Assembly: GCF_014654895.1 (NCBI RefSeq)
Contig: NZ_BNBE01000002.1
Coordinates: 1,426,001 to 1,490,000, forward strand
DNA from: Streptomyces filamentosus
GTDB lineage: Bacteria > Actinomycetota > Actinomycetes > Streptomycetales > Streptomycetaceae
DNA length: 64,000 nucleotides
Direction of reading: 5' to 3'
Positions 49,381 through 60,000 of the stretch are shown here, piece by piece. The notes under the pieces were generated by a model that was given only the letters and a program-made list of their open reading frames with translations, was not told the DNA's origin and ran no database searches. The stretch's first letter is position 1. Every line of letters starts with the position of its first letter. Both the position numbers and the translations under genes were made by a program.

Positions 49381-52299
49381 TCACAGCCCGAACTGCTCGA
49401 TCAGCTGGGCGCGGTGCAGGCGAAGGGTGCGGTTGTCAGGGAGGATCTCCAGGATCTGGGCCCCGTCGTAATTGAGGAGCTGGGCGAGGGTCGCTGCGAA
49501 GCCGGGTGCACGGGTGGCGGGCTGGCCCGCTCGCTCGGCAAGAGCGGTCATCGGCAGGGTGCCGGCCTCGACAAGCGCGACCAGTGCCTTCGGGAGGACG
49601 GTCTTGTCGCGTGGCTTACGGGCGAGCAGGTCCAGCTGTGCCTGGTACAGCTCAGTCGCCATGAGCCGCTCGACCAGGGCAACAGCAGGGTCTTCGGACT
49701 GGTTGGAGGTGGGCGAGGGCTCGGACTCGGCTGCCGATTCCCCGGGTTCCTGCGGTACGGGGGGTACCACCTCGTCCTCGCTGAACAGGCTGATGGCGCC
49801 CTCGGGCGGGGGCGGGGCGGCCTTCTTGGTCTGCTTCCGGCGCGGGCTCGCCACGGCGGCGTCGGGCACGGCACCTGCGTCCGCTTCGTTCTTGGCGCCG
49901 GCCTCGACGACGCCACGACCCTCGCCGTCCTCGGTCCACCAGGAGGGGGTCGGGTCGCCCAGCTCCCGCCATCCGATCGGCGGCTCGGCGCCGAAGGGAA
50001 GCAGGGCGAGGAGCGGGATGGTGAACTCTGCGAGAGTTGCCCCGCCGTGGTAGCCCGCCTTGAGCGCGGTGTACCGGGTGTCGTGGTCCCGCAACGCGAC
50101 GATCCGCGATCCGGGATCCGGCCAGACCACCCGAGGTCCGGACAGCTCGATCTCGGCCGGGGCGACGGGTCCACCAGGAGTGCGGTGGCGGGCCGAGCCA
50201 ATCGTGCCGCTGGCCGCGTCGAGCTTGGTGCCGCGCCGCTCGACTACATGGCCGTGGTCGGAGGTGAGCAACACGGTCATGCCATGCGCACGGGCAGCCC
50301 GCAGCAACGGTTCCAGACCGCCGATCTCCCTGGCCCGCCACGCACCGTCGCCGAGTTTCTGCTCCTTGCCGAGGCGGTCATCGACCGTGTTGAGTACGAC
50401 CGCGACATGGGTGCGCTCATCGGCGAGGGCTTCGGTGAGGGCGGTGGAGAACGGCGAGCCGGTGTCGGGGCCGCGCAGGTCGTCCTTGTGGAAGACGACC
50501 GCCGGTGCCCCGTTCCAGCAGGAGTGCTGGGGGAAGAGCCGCTTCTCGTCGCTCTGGTCGCCCTTCATCAGGGTGCCCGCGAACAACGAGGTCCGGGATA
50601 CGGTCGTGAGGGTGGGCAGCGCGGCAGCCACGGCGCGCCGGACGGGCGGTCCGGCCACGGTGGGCAACGGGTCGAACTCCGCCCACTGTCCCCGGAGTTC
50701 TTCGCCAAGCTCCGCAGCTATCGCCGCGCTCATCCCATCCACGAGCAGGAGCAGGACCCGCCGGCCGGGGCTGGCCACGACGGGTGCGACAACACGGTCC
50801 AGCAAGCTCTCCACGGTGAGCATGGCGCCGGGGGCGGTGCCACCCGCGGTCCACACCGCGAGCCGCTCGGAGAATGCACGGTCCAGCTCGCGGCGCTTGT
50901 CCCGCACCTGCGCGCCGATCCGGCTGTACGCGTCGGCGAGTACGTCGTCCGGGTCGCCGCCCGCTTCGAGGTGTTCCAAGGCCCGGTCTACCCAGCCGAG
51001 TTCGCAGATCTGACGGGCGGTGCCGTCAGCGACCGAGGCGATATCGGCCTCAGGCGAGCCGGCGAGCCACTGCCGCAAGCGCGTCGCCATCCTCACCCGC
51101 TCGATTCGCGCGCGGGTGGCGCCGTCGGCGGCAAGAGCATGGTCGGCCAGCGCGATGACGGCAGCGGTGATCGTGTCGGTGCCGCCGTCGGCAAGGGCAC
51201 GACCAGCCGCAGTGAAGCGGGCATCGAGTCCGGCCGAGAGAAGCGGGCTGGAAGTCGCGGCAGCCTGTGCCCCGAACTGTGCCACGAGCTGTGCGGCCCG
51301 AGTCAGGACCGGGTCGGCAAGCCGGTGCTCGCCTCGGTCGACAAGCCCGCGGACGAACGCCTCGCCACTCGATCCGAAGGAGGCCAGGAGTCTGTCGAGG
51401 TCGTCGCCCTGGGCAGGAGGCTGTTCACCGAGCCACCGCTCGGCGCGCCCTCGTGCCCGGTACAAGTCGTGGTCGGCCTCCGCATGCCCCCACAAGGCGG
51501 CGCAGACGACCGCGTAGGCGGCTGCGTCTGCCCCGTGTTCGGCGTTCACCAGGGCAGTGATGATCTTTCCGGTCGAGCCGCCCTGTTCGGGTTCGGCGAG
51601 GAAGCGGGCCAAGCCGGCCCGTTCCGGTCCGCGCAGGTCGCGCAGGAGGGCGGGGCCGCCAGGGGTGAGGGTCCATCGGAACAGTGCGACGGGGTCGATG
51701 CGGTCTCCGTCGTCGTGTGCGGCCGGCCCGCCCAGCGCATCCGTGTCGTGACGGCCGATCCTGAGACGGCGCCTGGCCAGCCGGGTGAGCGCCTCGTCTC
51801 GGGAGAGCACTCCCTTACCCAACGATGGCCAGCCGCGGGTAGCCGCCGCGTCCAGGAGCGCTTCGGCCGCCCACGTCTCGCTGCGCAGTCGCCCGTCGAG
51901 ACCGCGCGCGTCGAACGCCTCTTGCACGACTTCCCAGTTGTCGACGGACCGGATCCCGCCACCGTAGACGCGGGCGAGCAGCCCGGGGTCGAGGTCGGTG
52001 TCCTCGCAGTCGGTGAGGACGACCAGGACCTTGGGGTCGGGGGCAGTTGCCGCGTCGAGATGGCCCAGGATCTGCTCGTGTACGGCCAATACCGAGGGCC
52101 CGACGGCCACGCGCGCCCGCAGTCCGCCCGCTGTCTGTTGCACTGCGGGCCCGTCCCAGGCCGGATCGGCCCGCAGCAGCAGGACGCGGACCGTGCCGTC
52201 GCCAAGCCGGCTGCGGGCGGCGAGATACTGGCGGACGGTCCCCGCTGGCAGCCGGGCGAGACCGGCAGACTCGGGCGCTGTGGTGACGGTGTCGGACAT
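49381..52299 (-). CDS. pglZ: BREX-2 phosphatase-fold protein PglZ
   Basis: This 972-residue protein has the alkaline-phosphatase-superfamily PglZ domain in its centre. Metal and active-site segments are VLLLLVDGMSAAIAAE (520-524 core), LPTLTTVSRTSLFAG (candidate nucleophile Thr/Ser) and LLTSDHGHVVERRG (680-684). The N-terminal 500 residues are helical. A linker of charged Pro/Ser-rich sequence precedes a C-terminal domain. PglZ is a core BREX component. Its ATG overlaps the pglY stop by one base (TGATG), indicating coupled translation. Confidence 0.95.
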   Translation of the reverse strand: MSDTVTTAPESAGLARLPAGTVRQYLAARSRLGDGTVRVLLLRADPAWDGPAVQQTAGGLRARVAVGPSVLAVHEQILGHLDAATAPDPKVLVVLTDCEDTDLDPGLLARVYGGGIRSVDNWEVVQEAFDARGLDGRLRSETWAAEALLDAAATRGWPSLGKGVLSRDEALTRLARRRLRIGRHDTDALGGPAAHDDGDRIDPVALFRWTLTPGGPALLRDLRGPERAGLARFLAEPEQGGSTGKIITALVNAEHGADAAAYAVVCAALWGHAEADHDLYRARGRAERWLGEQPPAQGDDLDRLLASFGSSGEAFVRGLVDRGEHRLADPVLTRAAQLVAQFGAQAAATSSPLLSAGLDARFTAAGRALADGGTDTITAAVIALADHALAADGATRARIERVRMATRLRQWLAGSPEADIASVADGTARQICELGWVDRALEHLEAGGDPDDVLADAYSRIGAQVRDKRRELDRAFSERLAVWTAGGTAPGAMLTVESLLDRVVAPVVASPGRRVLLLLVDGMSAAIAAELGEELRGQWAEFDPLPTVAGPPVRRAVAAALPTLTTVSRTSLFAGTLMKGDQSDEKRLFPQHSCWNGAPAVVFHKDDLRGPDTGSPFSTALTEALADERTHVAVVLNTVDDRLGKEQKLGDGAWRAREIGGLEPLLRAARAHGMTVLLTSDHGHVVERRGTKLDAASGTIGSARHRTPGGPVAPAEIELSGPRVVWPDPGSRIVALRDHDTRYTALKAGYHGGATLAEFTIPLLALLPFGAEPPIGWRELGDPTPSWWTEDGEGRGVVEAGAKNEADAGAVPDAAVASPRRKQTKKAAPPPPEGAISLFSEDEVVPPVPQEPGESAAESEPSPTSNQSEDPAVALVERLMATELYQAQLDLLARKPRDKTVLPKALVALVEAGTLPMTALAERAGQPATRAPGFAATLAQLLNYDGAQILEILPDNRTLRLHRAQLIEQFGL

Positions 52300-55200
52300 C
52301 AGTCGACAACCTTCCAGACGACCTCGACGGTGGCGTTGGGGTTCTCGGCCGCGAGCGCCGCGATCTCCGCCTGCAGCTCGGCGGCAGCCCGCGAGGCGGT
52401 GGTCCGCCCGCCGCCGGAGCGGACAACGGGCCGAGACGGCGTGCGGGGCCCCGGCTGCGCCACCGGCTCCGGCAGCACCTGCGGGTGGGCGGAGCCGCCG
52501 ATCAGGTCCACGTCGTCCGAGCTCGGCGACGAGGTGACAGGGCTCTGGGGCTGCTCGGCCGTGGTCTGTCGGGACCTCAGCAGGGACAGCACCTCCCGTC
52601 CACTGGCCTGCAACACGCCCGGCAGGTCGGGGTAGTCTCCCGGATCGCCGGCGGCAGCATCTCGCACCCGCTCCAGGACGGCCGCGCCGTCCACCCCGAG
52701 GGTGTCGGCCAGGCCCAGCTGGTCCCAGCTGGTGTTCTGCAGCGCGGCAGCGACCTTCCCCGCGCCCTTGAGGGACATGGCGTAGCGGTGTGCGGTGAAG
52801 TCACCGAGGTCGAAGCGTGCGATCCGGTCAACGACGGTCTTGGCGTCTATGCCGGCCTCTGTCACCGACTTCACCAGCTCCTGCGCCCGCCGGGCGAGGA
52901 CGAGACGGGGCGAGTCGTCGTCGAGGCGCAGGAAGGAACGGTGCTTCTCCAGTTCCCCGACGAGCCGTCCTGCGTCCTGGGCGAGCGCGGCGGCGGCCTG
53001 CTTGATCTGTCCGGCGAACTGGTTGACGATCCGCCCGCGACGCAGTTGCGGCGCCCGGTCCCCGAGCACGGTCTCGTACCGCTTGCGCGCCTCGGTCCAA
53101 TCTTCCTCACTGGGCAGCGCCTGCTCGCGCAGGGCGTAGTCCCGCTTCAGCTCATGCGGTGCGGGTGCCGGTTCGACGGGGACACCGCCGCGTACCCACA
53201 CCCGGTCGGTCATCTCCGCGTAGGCGGCGGCGAGCAGCCGGCGAAGCGGCTCGGGCAGTCCGCGCGGCTCGGGAAGGTCGCTCCAGTCGGAGAGCTTGAC
53301 CAGAGTCGGCTCGGCGGTTCCGTCCCGGCGGGCCTGGCTGGTGAAGTGGTCAGGCCAGGTGGTGGACTGCCGGTAGTACGCCTCCCGCATGGTGCCGAGG
53401 CCGAGGCCGCCCGCGATCCGCGCCATGGTCTTGCGGTCCTTGCCATCGACCTCGACCTGTCCGTCGCGGTCCTCGGCTGCCTTGCGCACGTACTCAAAGA
53501 CGGTCCTGATCTCGGCAGGCTTCACAGGCTTGCTGGCGCCTTCAGGGTCCAGGTCGGGATGGGCGGGGTACTGGTGGGCAAGCAGCTTGCCGGCCAGGTC
53601 GCGAGCGGCGGCGTCCAGCGGTGCACCGAGCGGAAGCCGAAGCTCGGGCACATCCTGCTGGGCGACCAGGTGGGTGTCGAAGCCGAGGTCGACGACCCCT
53701 TCCTGCTTTTGTGCGAGCCCGTACGCCTGCCGCAGCGCCTGGGTGACGCGCTCGGTGAGGATGTTGCGCTGCGACTGCAGCATGCTCTTGGCGCGCGCCT
53801 TGTCGTCAGCGTTGAGGCTGCGTGCGAATTCGGAGTCGAAGCGGGCCTCGTCGGCGAGGGCCTTGTCGATGACGACGAGACGCTCGAAGTCACTGCGGGA
53901 GGCGTCAGTCAGGTGTGTGGGCAGCCAGGCCAGGGTGCGTGAGTCGCCGCCCGGCTTCTCCCGCAGGGCACGCAGCCGTTGCAGGTCGTCCATCGGACCG
54001 AACTCGCCCTCGTCGTACGGGAAATCGACGACGAGCCGCCAGGCGTCGTCCTGGCTGGGCCGCAAGGTCGCCTCGGACAGCGAGTCGACGTCGGCGACGT
54101 GGCCGAAGACCACCTCGATCTGTCGTTCGGTGCCCTTCCACACAAGGTCAAGCACGTCGTATGCGTCGAAGCCTCCGGGCCCGTCGCCAACCCCGAGCGC
54201 GTCCTTGAGCAGGCTGCGCATCTTGGCGCGCCGGTTGCCCAGGTTGTTGTGGACCTGTGCATTGGCAAGGACGGCGTCCAGGTCGACGCCGGTGAGCTCC
54301 AGTCGGACCACCGCGCCCGGCCCGGTACCGGCGACCTTGATCTCGGGGAAGGTCGCCGCCCACTCCTTCACCTTCTGCTCGAGCCGGCCGACCTCGGTGC
54401 CCGCGATGCGCGTGGTGATGGAACCGTGGTTGAGGGCGTGCAGCCGCGCCAACGTGAGGTCGGCGAGCGCCGGCACGCTGGGCGCGAGCGCCGACAGCAA
54501 GAGGGTCTGCAGGAGCCGGCTGTCACCGGTGAAGTCGCGGCAACGGGCCGCGAGCTGGGGGTCGCCCAGGCTCTCGGGAGAGCGTCGGTACGCCTCGACC
54601 TGGTCCTCGGTGACCTGGTTGGTCTTCAGCAGGTACGGGCGCAGCTTGTCCCGGTACAGCTTGTCGGCAGCCTCGAAGTGGACGTTGGTCTCCCCGCTGA
54701 ACGCCTTGTCGCCGCCGCCCGCGATCGCCGGATACAGATCGCCGAGCGGCACGAGCTGTCCGAGCCGCCAGTCGTCACGGTGGTCGACGAGCAGCTGACT
54801 CATCAGCTTCAGGCCGGTGCGGGAGCGCTGCAGCGCGGCAGAGATGTGCACCAGGGTGTCCATGAACGCCGGCGGGAACGGGTACGTCCGCCTAAAAGCA
54901 TCCTCGTCCGCGCCGGTGGTGGACTTGTCGTGCCCCAGCAGGGTGTCCCACACATCCGGGCCGAGCTTCTTGGCCTCTGCGAACGCCGCGTCCACCTTCG
55001 CCTCGGCCCCCGGCACGGGCTTGAGCAGACGAGCCTGCGCGATCTGAGGAAGGTTGCGGTCCTCGAGGACGATCTCGTCGTAACGCCCGCCGTTGAGCTT
55101 CAAGGTGTCCTGCACTGCCGCCTCGGCGGCACCCGACATCTCCTCACCGACCAGCTCACGCAGATCACGCTGACGGGCGATGAACGACACCACGGGAATG

Positions 55201-56192
55201 GCACGCCGCTCGTCACCGCCCTCCACGAAGTTCGTCACCTTGCTGGATTCCCTGCCCAGCACCTTCTGGTCGTGGATGAGAGTGGCCAGCCACAGGATCA
55301 GCTCGTCCATGAACAGGATGAGCCCGTCGTAGCCCAGCGCCTTGGCGTGCGCCGCGATGACGCTGAGCCCCCTGTCGAGGGAGATGAAGCCGCTGGCGTC
55401 CTCGGAAGCATTGCGCGCGAAGGCGGGGAACAGCGTTCTTGTGAGGTCCTGGACGAGGCGGGCACGCAGTTCCCTCGGCGTGGAGGGATTGTCCAGATCG
55501 AGGCTCTTGGTGTTCTCGTGTTCCTCCACCGCGTCCATGGCCTCGTCGAGAAGGCTGCTGGTCCAGGTGAAAGAATCACCCCACTCGTCCTCCTGACCAC
55601 CGGCATCGGCGAGCTGCGCGATCACCCAGTCGTCGCCGTTACGGCGGCGCTGCTCGGCGAAGTCCTCGAAGATCCCGTCGGTCCGGTAGACCTGCGGCAG
55701 CGGGCAATCCTCATGCAGCTTGCGTACGTGCTCCACGTACTTGCCGAGCACCCGCTGCTCCAAAGACTTGGCGCCCAGCATGTGGTACGGCACCAGCAGG
55801 AACTTACGGTCATCCGCATCGAGCCAAGAGTGCCGGGCCCGCACCGGATCGAGCTCGCTACGGTTCCGAGCGGCCTGGTTGCGCGAGAGCAGCGCGTAAA
55901 GCACCGCCATGAAGTGCGACTTACCGGAACCGAACGAACCGTGCAGATATGCCGCCTTCGACGAGTGGCTGTCGAGCGCCGACTTGATCAGGTCCAGGGC
56001 CTCGTCGAAGTTACCCAGCAGCCGGTCGGTGACGACGTAATCCTTCAGGGCCGCCTCAGCCCCCTCGGCGGTGACCGCCTCGTTCAGCTTCAGCACGAAG
56101 TCGGAGGTGGACACCGACTCCGGGATGTCGATCAGCTCCCGCAGAAACGGCCGGTCCTCGGGGCGAGAGTTGTTCCTACTCATGAACGCCAT
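52299..56192 (-). CDS. pglY: BREX-2 ATPase PglY
   Basis: This 1297-residue protein has the large P-loop ATPase architecture of PglY, equivalent to BrxC in other types. Walker A is GSFGSGKSHFMAVLY (85-99) and a Walker-B-like strand is LILFMDELILWLA. Long helical and coiled sections fill the remaining two-thirds. It ends with a Pro/Ser-rich segment. ATG 56192 follows GAGGAG at about 11 nt; ATG 56183 is alternative. It is 23 bp downstream of pglX and overlaps pglZ. Confidence 0.94.
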   Translation of the reverse strand: MAFMSRNNSRPEDRPFLRELIDIPESVSTSDFVLKLNEAVTAEGAEAALKDYVVTDRLLGNFDEALDLIKSALDSHSSKAAYLHGSFGSGKSHFMAVLYALLSRNQAARNRSELDPVRARHSWLDADDRKFLLVPYHMLGAKSLEQRVLGKYVEHVRKLHEDCPLPQVYRTDGIFEDFAEQRRRNGDDWVIAQLADAGGQEDEWGDSFTWTSSLLDEAMDAVEEHENTKSLDLDNPSTPRELRARLVQDLTRTLFPAFARNASEDASGFISLDRGLSVIAAHAKALGYDGLILFMDELILWLATLIHDQKVLGRESSKVTNFVEGGDERRAIPVVSFIARQRDLRELVGEEMSGAAEAAVQDTLKLNGGRYDEIVLEDRNLPQIAQARLLKPVPGAEAKVDAAFAEAKKLGPDVWDTLLGHDKSTTGADEDAFRRTYPFPPAFMDTLVHISAALQRSRTGLKLMSQLLVDHRDDWRLGQLVPLGDLYPAIAGGGDKAFSGETNVHFEAADKLYRDKLRPYLLKTNQVTEDQVEAYRRSPESLGDPQLAARCRDFTGDSRLLQTLLLSALAPSVPALADLTLARLHALNHGSITTRIAGTEVGRLEQKVKEWAATFPEIKVAGTGPGAVVRLELTGVDLDAVLANAQVHNNLGNRRAKMRSLLKDALGVGDGPGGFDAYDVLDLVWKGTERQIEVVFGHVADVDSLSEATLRPSQDDAWRLVVDFPYDEGEFGPMDDLQRLRALREKPGGDSRTLAWLPTHLTDASRSDFERLVVIDKALADEARFDSEFARSLNADDKARAKSMLQSQRNILTERVTQALRQAYGLAQKQEGVVDLGFDTHLVAQQDVPELRLPLGAPLDAAARDLAGKLLAHQYPAHPDLDPEGASKPVKPAEIRTVFEYVRKAAEDRDGQVEVDGKDRKTMARIAGGLGLGTMREAYYRQSTTWPDHFTSQARRDGTAEPTLVKLSDWSDLPEPRGLPEPLRRLLAAAYAEMTDRVWVRGGVPVEPAPAPHELKRDYALREQALPSEEDWTEARKRYETVLGDRAPQLRRGRIVNQFAGQIKQAAAALAQDAGRLVGELEKHRSFLRLDDDSPRLVLARRAQELVKSVTEAGIDAKTVVDRIARFDLGDFTAHRYAMSLKGAGKVAAALQNTSWDQLGLADTLGVDGAAVLERVRDAAAGDPGDYPDLPGVLQASGREVLSLLRSRQTTAEQPQSPVTSSPSSDDVDLIGGSAHPQVLPEPVAQPGPRTPSRPVVRSGGGRTTASRAAAELQAEIAALAAENPNATVEVVWKVVD

Positions 56193-56215
56193 GGTGTTTA
56201 AGCTCCTCGCCCTGA

Positions 56216-59200
56216 TCAGTCGGACTCTGCGCCGGCGACGGCATCGGTGACGTTGTCCGTGACGGACATCTGGACGGCGGCCTTCGCGCCCGCTCGCCTC
56301 TTGGGCGCGGCTGCCTTCTTCGCGCCTCCGCGGGTGGTCGCGGCCGGGCGCCAGGCCCGCAGAGCGTCGTCGGTCAGCCCGAGCTCGCCCTGCTTCTGCT
56401 GCCGGAATGCCAGGATCTCGCCGGCCGGCGACGCCCCGAACTCCGGGTCGTACTCGCCATGCCACTGCTCCAGCCACGGCTGCAGCTCAAGCAGCCCGGC
56501 CAGGTACGGCACGAGGTCGTCCTCGCCGAGCCCGGCCTGCTGGATATGGGAGGCGAGCGCGAGGGCCTGCTCCAAGTGGTCCCAGCCGGCCCACCCATAA
56601 AGCTCCGGCGACTGCGCGTTAACCGTGCCGTACGACACGAACCGCTCCTTGGGCACGTCGAGCTTGCCTCGCGCACGCCAGTAGCTCGGCTTGAGGAAGT
56701 CCGCCGAGGAGTACTTCTGCGGCACAGGCGTCCGCTCACGGACCTTCCGCTTGGCGGGCTCATCAGGCGCGGCGTCCTCCTCCCGCTGCAGCTCCCATAC
56801 CTGTACCCAGTCGGCACGCTTCTTGAGCCCGGCCGGCTTGTACCGCAGCGCGGACACGAACGGCACGTGCTCCTCCGACAACAGCTCCCGTACGGTCCTC
56901 GCAAGGTCCTGTCGAGGCGCGTACAGCTCGGCCACGGACGTGAAATCCTCGTCGGCGGACAGACTCTCGGCAAGGCGGGCGAGTGTGGAGACCGTGGGGT
57001 TGCCGTTGGCGTCGAACCAGTGCGCGCGGTCCTCGACCCGATTGAGCAGCCAGGACTTCAACGCTTTCTGCCGCATCGCGTCCCAACCATCGGTAGACCA
57101 GCGCCGCTTGTACTCCGGACGCTCCAACATGCCGATGGCACGGTTCGACTCAATGGCCTGGATTCGCCTCTGCACGAGTGCCCGGTACTCAGCTGGCCAG
57201 TGCGAGGGGATCTCCCGGATCGGCGTGGACCCGTGCCGCTTGAACCACTCGCCGCTGGCCTCACCAGCGGAAACCCGACGCGCCAGAACGATCTCGAAAG
57301 CCCGCTCGCCAAGGGCAAGCCCGGGCACAGCCGTGATGTCAGGCAGGCTGAGATCCTCGGAGTGCAGGCCGTAGTGGAAGTAGACCTGCCAGTCCAGCTC
57401 CTCCTGGAGGGCGATCATCCGAGCGCGAATCGAGTCGTAGCGGGCTTGAGCAGCACGGAGGACGGGAGCAAACGGGGTGGCCTCTGCGGCGAGAGAGGCG
57501 GGAGTCGTAGCGGCGAGTTTCTGGGCAAGCGAATCGAGCTCCGCAGCGAGTACTACGGGATACTCAGCAGGAAGCGGGAATTCTCCGACCTTACTTCCAG
57601 TGAATTCGTAAAAGCGCTCCCACGCCTGCGACTTGTATCCCTCATTGACGCCCTGACTACCCTTGTCATGGCTGACCATCTTGAGCCAGAACCCGGCCGT
57701 AGAACTGTTGAGCAGCCCAAGCAGTCGCACGTGGTCCTGCTCCGTCGCCCCATCTCGCAGCTTAATTACGGGCGCGTGGCGATTGAAGACACTCCCACCT
57801 CGATTAAGAACAAAGTGGTTATGAGTGGAGACGAATGCAAACATGACCGACAGAGGCGTGGCGTATGCCGATGCCGTAAATTGCATGTAATCCCACCAGT
57901 TGAGGCCGGCGGCAGCCATATCTCCCTGGAAGGTGCGCCGCTCCCTGAGGAGGGTCCGGTAAGGCCAGAGTTCCTCTTGGAGCTGTTCCGCTTCCAATCC
58001 CTCCGCGTACGGAAACCAAATGGATTCCTCTGCCGCAGCATGCCAATCCCGAACGACATCACCAGTCAGAAAGGGAAAGAGACCCGACCTGTCGGCCCTG
58101 GTCTGGTATGTCCGACGACTCGGTCTAACATAGGCACTATCTGCGCCTACGCGGACGGCGCGACCAATACCAGGGTCAATGACATTCGCCAGCGACTTTC
58201 CGGTTGCCGCTGACAGGGCTTCGACCAACTCCAGTCCACCATCGGCCAGAATCCACGGCTGCTTGCCGAAGTAGCGTCTACGTTCCAGGTTGTCCACGGA
58301 GATCCACTGGCTTACGCTCCCGGGCCGGTCGATCTGTTCTACGATCGCCCGCCAGACCAGTCCTTCTGCCGCATCATCTGGGGCCGCAGGTTCCCCTTGT
58401 ACGCTCCGCACCGTTCGAATTGTGGTCTGTCTCTTCGAACCGTCCCTCGGCCGCCCCACGAGGATTACGGTCGGCGTCCCGTGCCCTGGAATGTAAGCTC
58501 CCGAGGTGTCAACGACCTCAGTGAGTTCCACCCTGTGCGCAAAGTACTCCTCGATGAGCCTGGTTCCGAATTCGCGCTTCATAAAGGAGTTTGCCGTGAT
58601 CTGGCCGACCATGCCGTAGCCGTTGCCGTCGGCACCGCCCCGCTTAGCCAGCTCGAAAAATCTTTGAGCGAACGGCACAGACAGTGCGTATGTTCCCGCG
58701 CAGGCATCGTAGAGCCGCCGGTACAGCTCGTTGAGCTTCTTGTCCTTGACCGTGATGTACGGCGGATTTCCCACTACCAGGTGGTACCGTCCCTCTTCCA
58801 GGATCCTAGGGTATTCGTGGACGTCCTCAGTCGCGTACGAGAAGTCGGCGAGCGGGTCACCGATTGCAGTTTCCTCTCCCACACCTCCAAGCCCCAACTG
58901 CAATTCGAGCTGGCGGTCCTTGATGAGGGAGTCGCCCACCGCGAGCTGGATGGGCCACTCATAGCGCCTTGCATCTTCGAAGGTCCGCATGCCGCTCGCG
59001 GCCATCGCTGCCACCAGGAGTCGGAAACGGGCCACGGCGACCGCAAACGGATTTAGGTCAACGCCGTGCACCGAATCGAGAGCGGCACGAACACGCTCGT
59101 ACGATCCGATCTCAGGCCGCTGATCGGCCCACATCCGCACCAGCCGTCGAAATACGCCGAGGACGAAGTGGCCGGATCCGCAGGTCGGGTCAATCATCTT

Positions 59201-59938
59201 CAGTTCTTCGAAGCCGAATTCCCGTACTGCCGGGGTCATCGTGCGGTCGAGGATGAACTCCTCCACGAACTCCGGTGTCTGCAGCAGCGCGTACGTCTTG
59301 CGGGCCGCCTCACTCAGGAACTGGTACAAGTCACCTAGGAACCGGGTGTCCCAGCCCTCGGTGCCGTCCTCGCTCAGCGGGTCGCTGAAGTCGTGCACGA
59401 GGACCGGGCCGCTCTCCCCCTCGTTCCCGCCATCTGCCCCGGCCTGCTGCTCCCGCCAGAACGCGATGAGTGCACCCGCCCCGTCGTGCGAAAGCGGGAT
59501 CTGATAGAGCGGGTTGTGGTCGCGGTCGAAGAGCAGTCGGCCGGCCTGCCCGGCGCCCAGCTCTGCGAACGCCGTCTCCAGCCAGCCTCGGTACGTCGGG
59601 TCGGCGTCCTTCTCCAGGTACTCCTCGTACCGCGCCTGAGCGGTCTCGCGCCCCGCCACATCCGGGGCGGCGATGTACGGCTCAGCGATCAGCCGGTTGT
59701 CCTCGCTGAAGCGGACGAAGACGGTGCCGAGGACCCAGGCCACCGCAACCTGAGTGATCCGCTCCCCGAGCCAGGCGTTCCACGTCGCCGCCGTACGGCC
59801 CAGCTTCCGGGCCTGCTCATACTCACCGCGCAGCCGCGCCCCAACCTCAGGGACAGCTTTGACCTGCTGCTCAAGGTCGGTCTCTGCCGCCTTGACCTGC
59901 TTCTGCAGGTCGGCGAGGAGGCTCTTGCGGTCGATCAC
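56216..59938 (-). CDS. pglX: BREX-2 adenine-specific DNA methyltransferase PglX
   Basis: This 1240-residue protein is a gamma-type N6-adenine methyltransferase. Motif I is MIDPTCGSGHFVLGVF (PTCGSG 251-256) and motif IV is NPPYITVKDK (NPPY 391-394). A large C-terminal specificity-like region follows. PglX marks host DNA in BREX. In S. coelicolor pglX a G-tract causes phase variation; I see no comparable long run here. It starts at ATG 59938, 62 bp after pglW. The middle (about 57.5-58.9 kb) is visibly more A/T-rich than the rest. Confidence 0.96.
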   Translation of the reverse strand: MIDRKSLLADLQKQVKAAETDLEQQVKAVPEVGARLRGEYEQARKLGRTAATWNAWLGERITQVAVAWVLGTVFVRFSEDNRLIAEPYIAAPDVAGRETAQARYEEYLEKDADPTYRGWLETAFAELGAGQAGRLLFDRDHNPLYQIPLSHDGAGALIAFWREQQAGADGGNEGESGPVLVHDFSDPLSEDGTEGWDTRFLGDLYQFLSEAARKTYALLQTPEFVEEFILDRTMTPAVREFGFEELKMIDPTCGSGHFVLGVFRRLVRMWADQRPEIGSYERVRAALDSVHGVDLNPFAVAVARFRLLVAAMAASGMRTFEDARRYEWPIQLAVGDSLIKDRQLELQLGLGGVGEETAIGDPLADFSYATEDVHEYPRILEEGRYHLVVGNPPYITVKDKKLNELYRRLYDACAGTYALSVPFAQRFFELAKRGGADGNGYGMVGQITANSFMKREFGTRLIEEYFAHRVELTEVVDTSGAYIPGHGTPTVILVGRPRDGSKRQTTIRTVRSVQGEPAAPDDAAEGLVWRAIVEQIDRPGSVSQWISVDNLERRRYFGKQPWILADGGLELVEALSAATGKSLANVIDPGIGRAVRVGADSAYVRPSRRTYQTRADRSGLFPFLTGDVVRDWHAAAEESIWFPYAEGLEAEQLQEELWPYRTLLRERRTFQGDMAAAGLNWWDYMQFTASAYATPLSVMFAFVSTHNHFVLNRGGSVFNRHAPVIKLRDGATEQDHVRLLGLLNSSTAGFWLKMVSHDKGSQGVNEGYKSQAWERFYEFTGSKVGEFPLPAEYPVVLAAELDSLAQKLAATTPASLAAEATPFAPVLRAAQARYDSIRARMIALQEELDWQVYFHYGLHSEDLSLPDITAVPGLALGERAFEIVLARRVSAGEASGEWFKRHGSTPIREIPSHWPAEYRALVQRRIQAIESNRAIGMLERPEYKRRWSTDGWDAMRQKALKSWLLNRVEDRAHWFDANGNPTVSTLARLAESLSADEDFTSVAELYAPRQDLARTVRELLSEEHVPFVSALRYKPAGLKKRADWVQVWELQREEDAAPDEPAKRKVRERTPVPQKYSSADFLKPSYWRARGKLDVPKERFVSYGTVNAQSPELYGWAGWDHLEQALALASHIQQAGLGEDDLVPYLAGLLELQPWLEQWHGEYDPEFGASPAGEILAFRQQKQGELGLTDDALRAWRPAATTRGGAKKAAAPKRRAGAKAAVQMSVTDNVTDAVAGAESD

Positions 59939-60000
59939 GGAACGGCTCCTGTGGAGAATCGGAGAGGGCGGAAGAAGGCCGGTTCAGGTAGAGAAGAGGG

